DNA of 64,000 nucleotides from the NCBI GenBank assembly GCA_034359265.1, contig CP136890.1, positions 103,379,501-103,443,500 on the forward strand, given 5' to 3'. Source of the stretch: Canna indica (lineage: Eukaryota > Streptophyta > Magnoliopsida > Zingiberales > Cannaceae). Position 1 is the stretch's first letter; every line of letters begins with the position of its first letter. Below the pieces are notes generated by a model. It worked only from the letters and a program-made list of their open reading frames with translations, was not told the origin of the DNA and made no database searches. The position numbers were made by a program, and so were the translations under genes. Below are positions 1-8,129 of this stretch, piece after piece.

Positions 1-797
1 TGACACTTAGTTTTTATCGTTTATCTAGTGATTCTAGAGCTTAGTATTGTCCTTCTTCAATATGAGGTGACTTTTCTTTTTGGCGCTTAGTTTTTATCAC
101 TTATCTTATTCACTTTGAGAGGTAAGACTTAGATGATAAATTGTTTATGAAGTTGGTGGAACTTTTTAAATCAGGAGTTTGAAGCATGAAGCTGTATAAC
201 TAGCACGTTCACTTTAGTTTTATCTTCTCTATTATGGATTTATCCTACAGGAGAAATTTGTCTTGCCATATCTTTGTATCAGAGGAACTAGAAGCATTTG
301 AAGGCTAATGGTTATTTTCTGATGATCTTGCATCAAACTCAAATAAATCGGCTGAGTTGAAAGATGGAATGCATTCATTATCGTCTGATGGCGATAACAA
401 AACTAAAATTTCATTAACTTAGATATTTGAGTCACATCAAATACATTGTTTCACTAGAACAGGTCAAAGAGTAATAAATTTTCAAAAACTAAGGCTCAAT
501 TTTCACTCTTTATGACTTTACTGGAATTAAAACATCTCATTTTCATACTTGCATCATTGGTTTTATTAATTGTTTAACATGTTAGTTAATGCATATTTTG
601 TTTTTTAGTTCAGAGGTACTATATTGATATATTCTTTTTTTGAAACCAGTGTATGTTGAAGATACTACTTTTGCTTATATCTTTCAGTGTTCTTATATGT
701 TCTATTTCAGTTTACTTTATTGTTGAAGAGACTTTATATGTTGTAGATTGCTTAATTTATTAATATATAATTTGAGGTTAGTACTACACATCTGTAG
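1..797. other. AT-rich stretch, no gene recognised
   Basis: This is AT-rich sequence without a recognisable coding region. The phrase CTTAGTTTTTATC occurs twice, at about 7-19 and 88-100, which suggests a small diverged local duplication. By position it should be internal sequence or an intron of the CACTA element whose gene remnant starts downstream. I see no further support for that. Confidence 0.4.
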
Positions 798-1679
798 ATG
801 TTGCGAGCACCACCACCACGAGCACCAACAACTATGGCATCGGGACCTTCGACGTCCGCCACAGTGTCGCCACCACCACCACCACCGGCCCCGGAGGCTC
901 GAGGTCGTCGTAGGCCTCGCGAGCCTCATGTACCATCATCGGTCGACCAACGTCAGCTGATATCACTGCACGGTCCAAAGTAAGTATAAAAGTTTATTTA
1001 TTATGATTGTTAATTAATTAATTGCTACTTATGTTGTTATACATGAGTTGTAGATTCAAGCATGACGATGTTGCTCGCAACATCACTGCTATTATCAAGA
1101 GGTTCTTTCAAGTGTTGTGGCGTTCATGGACCCACGTGCCAGAGCATTCTCGAGCTTTATTATGGTCTGAGTTCGAAGTATGCAGTTTATTAATTTTTTT
1201 GTTAATTGTATTAATATTTAAAATGATTGTATTATGATTGTATTATATAATTTTTTTTTCTTTCTGTAGGCTCGTTATACTTGGGATCCCTCTATTCAGG
1301 CTCAGGTGAAGGATGTTTGGCCAGGTTATTGTAAGTGGCTTTTCGAGGATATCCTCTATCGGGCGCGGACGAGTATAGGCGGTAACAGAGATACGCCTAT
1401 GGATGCGCTCAAGTGACACGGGCCAACCTGGATGTTGCCCGGCGTATGGGATGGGCTATACGACATATGAGCATCAGAGGGATGACATAGTGCCTCCTGA
1501 ACGGCACACCAAAATTGCATGGCGTTGGTCGATGGATCCATCACTCGGTACATATACTGGAGAATCCATCTCATTTATCAGCCACGAGGGTCTTTGAGGA
1601 GACACATAGATATCAACGTGGTCCTCGTCGGGGTGAGTTTATCAGCGGAAGGCCGGAGACGATACTGGTAAGTTAATAT

Positions 1680-1688
1680 TTAATTTTA
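1680..1688. repeat. 9-bp target site duplication, left copy
   Basis: TTAATTTTA directly precedes the GGGAGAAT terminus of the element starting at 1689. It is identical to 4623-4631. A perfect 9-bp duplication is the hallmark of Mutator-like insertion. Confidence 0.9.
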
Positions 1689-1930
1689 GGGAGAATCATA
1701 GTTTTAGTCCCCACGTACAGTTTCCTTCAATTTTGGTTTTAGTCCCTATAGTTTTAAAATTTTGGTTTTAGTCCCCACACTTTACTTTCGTTTAGGATTT
1801 GATCCTTATCGTCAAATAAGGTTTAAACGGTGCCGACGTGGATAATATATGCTGATTGGACAATGCTGACGTGGAGTCTACATGGACCAACTTTGTAAAC
1901 TATAGGCACTAAAATCAAAATTGAATGTGA
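1689..1930 (+). repeat. Left terminal inverted repeat of the MULE
   Basis: This arm contains repeated phrases of the type TTTTAGTCCCCA and the words GACGTGGATAATAT and CAATGCTGACGTGGAG. It pairs along nearly its whole length with the complement of 4388-4622. Differences are scattered substitutions and a few short indels. Confidence 0.85.
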
Positions 1931-1936
1931 AATGAC

Positions 1937-2985
1937 GACACTAGAGGGGGGGTGAATAGTGTATTTAGTAATTCTATTAGCCTAAATTCACTTTTAATCG
2001 ATTACTTAGATTGTTAGGCAATATGCAATTTGACGATTAGATGCGGAAGCGATATAAAACAATTAAGCACACCAACAATTTAAGCAATACAAACACAAGT
2101 AATTTATAGTGGTTCAGCCCAAATGCCTACTCCACTACCTAAGCACCCCGCTTAGGATTTCCAAACTTGGTTTTACTATATTAATGCATTGTTTCCCTTA
2201 CAACGAGGACTTTTCACCGAAAAGTCACCGCTCTCCAACCGAAGGCACTTCCACACCCGGAAGTATCCCGCTTTCCTACCGAGAGCACTTTCTCACCTCA
2301 ACCTAAGGAACAACTAGAACTAATCCTGGTAATTACTAAGTATACACAAGTGGTTTTACTCCTTCACAACAAGGATACCACTTCCAAATTCAAGACCTAA
2401 CACCTAGGTCTTCACACAAAGCCCAAATCAAATATCAACTTAAATAAACAGTTAAAATATAACCAAAAGAGCTTAAAGAGAAAACCAATATTAAACACTC
2501 TTTTCCAATCCTTCAATCCTTCAACTCGTCGAGAGGTAGAGCTTGAATCCAACACCCGAGTTGAGGCAGCAGTCGCTTGAAGGAGTTGTCGCGAGAAGGA
2601 TAGGCACAACTGATTCGATCTTTTGGAAGGCTTTAATCTCTCTATTTGATGGCTCAATAATTTTTGTAAGAGTATGGGAGAGGTTTAAAAGAGTTAGAGA
2701 GGGTATATTTATACTCTACAGAAAAATGGTTGTTCAACGGATAGAAAACTATTCGTTACAGGCCGCCGGTCGAATGGTCGATCGACCGGTCCTTTGACCA
2801 TTTCATTTTCTCTCTGGTCGGTCGACCACCCAGATGCAAATCGCGATCCGCGATCTTCGGTCGACCCGTCGATCGACCGACGCGATCTTGCGTCTTTAAC
2901 TTTTCGCAGGTTGATCGCCCGAGCTATTGCCCATTTTGGGCTTCCATCGGTCGATCGTCCGATCGATCGAAGTAGCTCTGCTACT
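1937..2985. repeat. Unclassified dispersed plant repeat inside the MULE
   Basis: The segment begins near CTAGAGGGGGGGTGAATAG and includes phrases such as TGGTTCAGCCC, CTACTCCACTACC and CGCTTAGGATTTCC. It ends in a stretch dense in TCGA palindromes (about 2765-2970), for example GGTCGATCGACC at 2776-2787. The opening phrase is familiar to me from dispersed repeats in other plants, but I cannot name the family. I could not find terminal repeats or a target duplication. Short open frames here look fortuitous. Confidence 0.4.
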
Positions 2986-2993
2986 TTTTTTAC

Positions 2994-3236
2994 CAATATT
3001 AATAAATTCGGGATGTCCCGGTCCGATCCCAAATTTTTTGGAGCGAGACAAAATCGGGATGCTTCGTATTCGGGACCGGAACCGGGACGCATATTTGTGT
3101 CCCGACTCAAAATCGGGACGAGACCGGGATATACCAAATCATGGCCTATTTCGGCCCCGAATAGGAAGCATCCCGATTTTGTCCCACTCCAAAAAATTCG
3201 GGACCGGACCTAGACATCCTGAATGTATTAATATTA
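2994..3236. repeat. Foldback inverted repeat, arms of about 84 bp
   Basis: Bases 2994-3077 pair with the complement of 3153-3236. Both arms contain CAAAATCGGGATGCTTC and AATTTTTTGGAG, and they diverge by about one base in ten. The loop of roughly 75 bp holds further GGGAC/CCGAC words. It is part of the hAT-like remnant and may mark its rearranged left side. Confidence 0.7.
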
Positions 3237-3456
3237 GTTTTTTATAAAATAAAATCAATATCTTCGTTAAAATAATTAATATTTTTTTCTTAAAAAATAA
3301 TATTATATATTTAATATTACTTATATTATAAACCGGGCCAGGATGAGACAATCCCGATTTTTTTTGTATCGTTCCGATCCCGTCTCAGTTTTTAATCGGG
3401 ACGAACATATTTGTCCTAGTCACGTCCCGATTTTGAACCAGGACAAGATTTGTCCC

Positions 3457-3464
3457 GACTTTTC
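3457..3464. repeat. 8-bp target site duplication, left copy
   Basis: GACTTTTC directly precedes the TAGGGATGACAATGGG terminus and is repeated exactly at 4157-4164. Confidence 0.9.
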
Positions 3465-4156
3465 TAGGGATGACAATGGGTTTTTGTAAATAGATATTTA
3501 TCCGTCCCATACCCTGATAGGTCATTAACGGGTTTTGCCCATTGGGTCGTGGGTCGACGAGTATAGGATTTTGAGTTTAAAACCCTGTAGGGTTTGGGAC
3601 GGGTTTAGGATTTTAGATTAAAACTCGTCCCAAACTCGTTAAATACAAAATTACTAAAATACCTCTCATATTATCCATATATATATATATATATGTATGA
3701 TAATTATGTCTTTTTAATTAGAGTTCAATATAATTTATTTTTTTTAATTAAAGCTAAGTATACATTATACAACAATAACATATTTAATTACCTATACCCT
3801 ATTTCCTAACACAATATATAATATAACAATACATCATCAAGAGTTAAGAGGTTGGAAGAAGTAGCTCGTCAGCTATTAATTCTAACTATTTTTTATAATT
3901 TTAAACTATTCGTATAAGTCATATAATATTAGATGTTATGATAAATATGTAGATTATAGATCAATTTATATATATATAATTTGTTAACGGGCGAAAAGCG
4001 GGTACCCAGTGGGTACCCGTTAAATTAGTGGGAAGAGTTTGGGAATTACCCTTCAAAATACTAACGGGTTTGGGACGAGTTTAGGATTGAGTTTTCTTAG
4101 TGGGTTTGGGATAGGATTGGCTTCGTCGTCCTAAACCCTTCCCAGTGCCATCCCTA
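3465..4156. mobile_element. Nested hAT non-autonomous element, 692 bp
   Basis: The termini are inverted repeats: TAGGGATGACAATGGG on the left (3465-3480) and its near complement CCCAGTGCCATCCCTA on the right (4141-4156), 14 of 16 positions matching. A perfect 8-bp target duplication, GACTTTTC, flanks it, which is diagnostic of hAT insertion. The interior is AT-rich in the middle, with subterminal GGGTTTGGGACGGGTTTAGG-type words in both orientations. There is no coding capacity, so it needed a transposase in trans. It is the innermost and therefore youngest of the nested insertions. Confidence 0.88.
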
Positions 4157-4164
4157 GACTTTTC
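4157..4164. repeat. 8-bp target site duplication, right copy
   Basis: GACTTTTC directly follows the right terminus of the nested hAT element and is identical to 3457-3464. Removing the element and one copy restores continuous CCCGACTTTTCGGGTCGG. Confidence 0.9.
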
Positions 4165-4387
4165 GGGTCGGACCGGACCGGGATGGCTGGGACGCCCCGA
4201 CCTGTGCTCACCCCTACTAAATATATGAACATGTCATCGCTCTTTTCAAAATAAAATCCAAAATAAATCACATTAATCGATAAAAAGTTTATTCAATTTT
4301 AATTTTTTTAAAATATTATAGTTATTTATAAATAAATTAAAAAATATCATGTAATTTTTTATATTTATTAGAAAAAATAATTAATTA

Positions 4388-4622
4388 AATTTTAGTTTTA
4401 GTCCCTATAGTTTACAGAGTTGGTCCCTGCAGGCTCCACGTCAGCATTGTCCAGTTAGCACATATTATCCACGTCAGCACCGTTTAAATCTTATTTGACG
4501 GTAGGGACCAATGCAAATCCTAAACGGAAGTAAAGTGTGGGGATTAAAATCAAAATTTTGAAACTATATGGACTAAAATCAAAATTGGAGGAAACTGTGG
4601 GGACCAAAATTATAATTTTCCC
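4388..4622 (-). repeat. Right terminal inverted repeat of the MULE
   Basis: This is the complement of the left arm at 1689-1930. It begins at TTTTAGTTTTAGTCCCTA and ends in ATTATAATTTTCCC. Confidence 0.85.
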
Positions 4623-4631
4623 TTAATTTTA
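4623..4631. repeat. 9-bp target site duplication, right copy
   Basis: TTAATTTTA directly follows the right MULE terminus and is identical to 1680-1688. Confidence 0.9.
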
Positions 4632-5119
4632 TTATCTAGTTCTATTATGTATAATTAATTTAATTAATCTGCTTAATTTTCTTTAAAGGCTGTGTGGTGA
4701 CCCAGCGGGGAGGTGATCTTGCGCAGCATCAGCCTGATGTTGACGCATGGATGCAGGTGATATGCGTAGACCACGGTCGTGTATATGACATTGGCACAAC
4801 AGACCACACACGAGAATTGTTGCAACCACATGGTGCGGGGTCGTCTGCCTTCACCTCCTCCGCCGCTAGTCCATCAATATCATGTATAGGTCAGTACTGA
4901 TTAGCGACCGTCAAGACTGCTCAAGTACGCCTCAACACCGACATGACCGCTATAAGGGATATTGTGACGCAGATGGCCTGTTACATGGCACATATGAACT
5001 AGTACTTGACGCATATAGCTTCTATCATACCTGGTGCTCGTGCCCCTCCGCCTCCCTCGTCATTCGGCGCGACGACATCACCATCATATCCATTATCATC
5101 ATCGACGTCGACTGATGCC

Positions 5120-5334
5120 CTCCCCACGTAGCCCCTCTTCTCGCCGCCATTTGATGCGTCTCACCAGTGATGTATTTATTTTGATATGATGTAAATATTA
5201 TTATTTTGATACGATGTATATAATATTTTGATATAATATTGCAAGTTGATGTCTTGTGTTTGATTGATATGTATTTTAATTAAATATTGTAAATTGGAAT
5301 TTATATTTTTCCATTTTTATTAAAAAAATAAAAC
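5120..5334 (+). other. AT-rich 3' flank of the CACTA gene
   Basis: No coding signal is seen. The phrase TTTTGATA followed by TGATGTA, CGATGTA or TAATATT occurs three times between about 5179 and 5240, a short degenerate local repeat. Position between the gene remnant and the subterminal region suggests a 3' untranslated or intergenic part of the CACTA element. Confidence 0.45.
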
Positions 5335-5587
5335 ATAATTCTGCGATGGTATTGCGACCGTTGCAGCCGTCGTAGAAGGTCTATGACCTGGTCGAGTAGA
5401 GCGGTCGGAGTTACGCTGCGACGGCTGAGGTGGTCGCAAAAAGGTTTTTATTGGGATCGCTGAGTTGCGGTCACACAATTTTTGCGACCATGGCTTCTGC
5501 GACGAACTCTTGCCATCGCCTCTTGCCATCGCAGATGAGCTTCTGCGGCCGCTTATGCCATCGCAAAAGACGTTTTTTTTTGTAGTG
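5335..5587. repeat. CACTA subterminal repeats and terminal inverted repeat
   Basis: From 5340 the base composition changes to GC-rich, and words such as TGCGATGG, TTGCGACC, TTGCGGTC, GGTCGCAAAAA and CCATCGC recur on both strands. Such clustered subterminal words are where CACTA-encoded proteins bind in the elements studied. The segment ends with TTTTTTTTTGTAGTG (5573-5587), the complement of the CACTA terminus. An open frame spanning it on the minus strand is rich in Arg, Ser and Pro and is not conserved in style; I do not regard it as a gene. Confidence 0.75.
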
Positions 5588-5944
5588 GTGGCCAAACATT
5601 GACTCATACGCCATCTCCGAAATTTGCCTTGACTCGTTTTGACTAGGCTCATGTCAGCTCAGCTTGGCTCGGCTCGGCTAGGATAAACTAAGCTCGGCTC
5701 AGGTTAGCTTAGCTTGGCTTGACTTGGCTCCTGTTGGCTCGGTTAGGCGTGAACGACTCAACGTAGCTTAACAAATAGATAGGCTAAGCTAAGCGGAGCA
5801 GAGCCTAACCGAGACTCTGACAGAGCCGGTTCGAGCAGAGCTAAGCTAAGCCAAATTGAGCCAAGCTTAGTTCAGCCAAGCCGAGCCGAGCCAAGCCAAG
5901 CCAAGCCAAACCGAGCCAAGCCAAGCCCAGCCAAGCCAACCTCA
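5588..5944. repeat. GGCTN-family block, left flank of the inverted duplication
   Basis: After 53 bp of non-repetitive sequence (5588-5640) the DNA becomes a run of GGCTN pentamers, then switches to the complementary AGCC type near 5785. It includes one recurrent module around AACAAATAGATAGGCTAA (about 5769-5786). No gene is seen. Confidence 0.85.
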
Positions 5945-6105
5945 GATCATGTGTAGAATTTTTTTCGAACTCATTTGAACTCCGTTTTCAATTCTATCAG
6001 ATTAATTTTAGAAAAATAGTTAGAAAAATCATTGTTCCAAAGAATATGACAGAACTGAAAACGGAGTTCAAATGAGTTCGAAAAAAAATCTACACATGAT
6101 ATGAC
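5945..6105. repeat. Spacer module in head-to-head pair (palindrome)
   Basis: Bases of about 5945-6003 (including TTTTTTTCGAACTCA and GAACTCCGTTTTCA) are repeated in complement at about 6046-6105 around a 42-bp AT-rich loop. Such a structure could extrude as a cruciform. The same palindrome, in the opposite overall orientation, occurs at about 34795-34960. It marks the boundary between GGCTN repeat and 294-bp satellite in both arms. Confidence 0.85.
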
Positions 6106-8129
6106 AAAACTAATTAATGTGGACTCGGTATGAACTACTTATAATTTTCCGAACTTGATATTGCTTTTAGAATTTTTCTAAGGCTCATTTTAACTCCGAA
6201 TCTAGTTCTGTCAGGTCCATTACGAGAGTGATTTTCCGGGTCATTTTACAAGAATGACTGCGTATTTTTTGGATACCATTTAATATTTTTTATGACTCCT
6301 GAAAGAGTTAAATTGCAAAATAAAATATATAATAAATTTTAAAAATTAGCAAAGTGTCCCACGAATATTCTACTCTGCAAGTCAGTTTCAACCATGTGCT
6401 GTTCGCTGAAAGCGGACTCCGTATGAATTAGTTATGATTTTCTAAACCCGATATTAATTCTAGAATTTCTCCAGGGCTCATTTTAACTCTGAATCTAGTT
6501 CTGTCAGGTCCACTGCGAGCGTGACTTTCCTAGCCATTTTACAAGACCGACTGCCTTTTCTTCGGACGCCCTTTCATATTTTTCGTGCCTCCTAAAAGTA
6601 TTAAATTGCAAAAATAAAATATATAATGAATTTTAAAAATTAGCAAAGTATCCCACGAATATTCTACTCTGCAAGCCGGTTTCAACCATGTATGGTTCAC
6701 TGAAAGCGGACTCCGTATAAATTAGTTATGATTTTTCGAACCCGATATTACTTTAAGAATTTCTCTAGGGCTCATTTTAACTCAGAATCCAGTTCTGTTA
6801 GATCCGCTGCAAGCGTGATTTTCGTGGACATTATTTTACAAGGCCGACTGCCTATGTTTCGAACATCGTTTCATATTTTTTTTGCCTCATGAAAGAGTTT
6901 AATTGCAGAAATAAAATATATAATGAATTTTAAAAATTAGCAAAGTATCCCACGAATATTCTACTCTGCAAGTTAGTTTCAACCATGTGCGGTTCGCTAA
7001 AAGAGGACTCTGTATGAATTAGTTATGATTTTCTGAACTGGATATTGTTTACAGAATTTCTACATGACTCATTTTAACTCCGAATCCAGTTCTTTCAGGT
7101 CCGCTACGAGTATGATTTTCCTTTACATTTTACAAGTCTTACTACGTATTTTTCGGATGCCGTTTCATATTTTTCGTGACTCCTGAAATAGTTAAATTGC
7201 AAAAATAAATTATATAACAAATTTTAAAAATTAGCAAAGTATCCCACGAATATTCTACTTTGCAAGCCAGTTTCAACCATGTGTGGTTCGCTGAAAGCGG
7301 ACTCCGTATGAATTAGTTATGATTTTATGTTATTTCCAAAATTTATCTAGGCCTCATTTTAACTTCGAATCTAGTTCTGTCAAGTCTGATGCGAGCGTGA
7401 TTTTCCAAGACATTTTATAAGACTGACTGCGTATTTTTCAGACACCGTTTCATATTTTTCATGACTCCTAAAATAGTTAAATTACAAAAATAAAATATAT
7501 AATGAATTTTAAAAATGAGCAAAGTGTCCCAAGAATATTTTACTCTTCAAGCCGGTTTCAACCATGTACGGTTCGCTGATAACGGACTCCGAATGAATTA
7601 GTTATGATTTTATGAACCTAATATTAATTCCAAAATTTCTCCAGGACTCATTTTAACTCCGAATCCAATTTTGTTATGTCCGATGTGAGCGTGATTTTCC
7701 TTGTCATTTTACAAGATTGACTGCATATTTTTGGGACGTTGTTTCATATTTTTTGAGTCTCCTAAAAGATTTAAATTGCAAAAATAAAATATATAATGAA
7801 TTTCAAAAATTAGCAAAGTATCCGACAAATATTCTACTCTGCAAGCCGGTTTCAGCCATGTGTCGTTCGCTGAAAACGGACTCCGTATGAATTAGTTATG
7901 ATTTTTTGAATCCGATATTGCTTTCAGAATTTCTCCAGAGCTCATTTTAACTCCGAATCCAGTTCTGTTAGGTCCCATGCGAGCGTGATTTTCCTAGCCA
8001 TTTTACAAGTCTCACTATTTATTTTTCGAACATAGTTTCATATTTTTCGTATCTCCTGAAAGAATTAAATTACAAAAATAAAATAAATTATGAATTTTAA
8101 AAATTAGTAAAGTGTCCCATGAATATTTT
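6106..8129 (+). repeat. 294-bp satellite array, forward orientation (about 7 monomers)
   Basis: The landmark CCCACGAATATTCTACTCTG or a variant recurs at 6358, 6652, 6949, 7243, 7528, 7822 and 8116, giving spacings of 294, 297, 294, 285, 294 and 294 bp. Each monomer has a GGTTTCAACCATGTG segment, a GCGGACTCCGTATGAATTAG segment, a CTCATTTTAACTCCGAATC segment, and an AT-rich tail AAAATAAAATATATAATGAA. Monomers differ by roughly 10-20 percent by eye. There is no coding capacity. Tandem arrangement, length and divergence fit a centromeric or other heterochromatic satellite, but location on a chromosome cannot be told from here. Confidence 0.92.

Larger units (their letters stand above)
2994..4216. 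mobile_element. hAT-like non-autonomous remnant, left end unresolved
   Basis: The right end (about 4165-4216) reads, in complement, TAGGGGTGAGCACAGG followed by alternating CGGGAC/GGTCCGGTCC words. That is the style of plant hAT termini. The left side (from about 2994) has the matching CGGGATGTCCCGGTCCGATC but lacks the outermost TAGGGGTGAGCA, so that end is truncated or rearranged. I found no 8-bp duplication of the right flank on the left. The nested element 3465-4156 splits it. Superfamily assignment is an inference from terminal style. Confidence 0.45.
1689..4622. mobile_element. Non-autonomous Mutator-like element (MULE), 2,934 bp
   Basis: The element has long terminal inverted repeats of roughly 235-240 bp (1689-1930 and 4388-4622) that start GGGAGAATCATAGTTTTAGT on the left and, in complement, GGGAAAATTATAATTTTGGT on the right. 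A perfect 9-bp target duplication (TTAATTTTA) flanks it. I find no MULE transposase inside. The interior consists of an unclassified dispersed repeat (about 1937-2985), an hAT-like remnant (about 2994-4216) and a nested 692-bp hAT element. It lies in an intron of the CACTA gene remnant, so it inserted after the CACTA element had arrived. The arms differ by scattered substitutions, indicating moderate age. Long inverted repeats plus a 9-bp duplication are characteristic of Mutator-like elements. Confidence 0.85.
798..5115 (+). pseudogene. Decayed Transposase_24-like (Ptta/En/Spm) CACTA gene
   Basis: Four exon-like blocks can be joined. Block 1 (798-979) starts at ATG, is rich in Pro and Arg, and ends at a GTAAGT donor. 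Block 2 (1054-1177) continues in phase with ITAIIKRFF, SWTHVPE and LLWSEFE. Block 3 (1270-1667) follows a pyrimidine-rich acceptor and begins ARYTWDP, with IQAQVKDVW and ILYRART further on. Block 4 (4689-5115) contains HGRVYDIGTTDHTRE. The order of a W/VPE/LWxEF segment, a YTWDP-like segment and a C-terminal GRVYG-like segment fits Transposase_24 proteins as I know them. Block 3 has an in-frame TGA at 1414-1416, then frameshifts; the TGA of a W/*-ASEG stretch looks like a TGG-to-TGA change. The intron between blocks 3 and 4 (donor GTAAGT at 1668, acceptor AG at 4687-4688) carries the Mutator-like insertion. The family call is by eye; the decay is directly visible. Confidence 0.6.
1..5587 (+). 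mobile_element. CACTA (En/Spm) transposon, right-hand part
   Basis: The segment ends at 5587 with the complement of the classic terminus CACTACAAAAAAAAAC (5572-5587). It carries a GC-rich subterminal region with repeated TGCGACC/TGCGATGG words and, further in, a decayed gene resembling the plant Ptta/En/Spm transposase family (Transposase_24). Gene, AT-rich 3' flank, subterminal repeats and terminus follow one another in the order expected for a CACTA element. The other terminus lies left of the window, so neither the full length nor the 3-bp target duplication can be checked. The element is interrupted by a Mutator-like insertion at 1689-4622. Family assignment rests on the terminus and the gene remnant together; either alone would be weaker. 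Confidence 0.72.

Noticed and set aside
1937..2985. LTR of a retrotransposon
   Set aside because: I found no matching second LTR, primer-binding site, polypurine tract or target duplication within the window.
2709..3137. Open frame of 142 codons on the minus strand (and an overlapping one on plus)
   Set aside because: Arg/Asp/Ser-rich reading of TCGA and CGGGAC repeats spanning the junction of two transposable elements; no recognisable domain.
5320..5652. Open frame of 110 codons on the minus strand over the CACTA end
   Set aside because: It runs through subterminal repeats and across the element's terminus into flanking DNA, so it cannot be a gene of the element.
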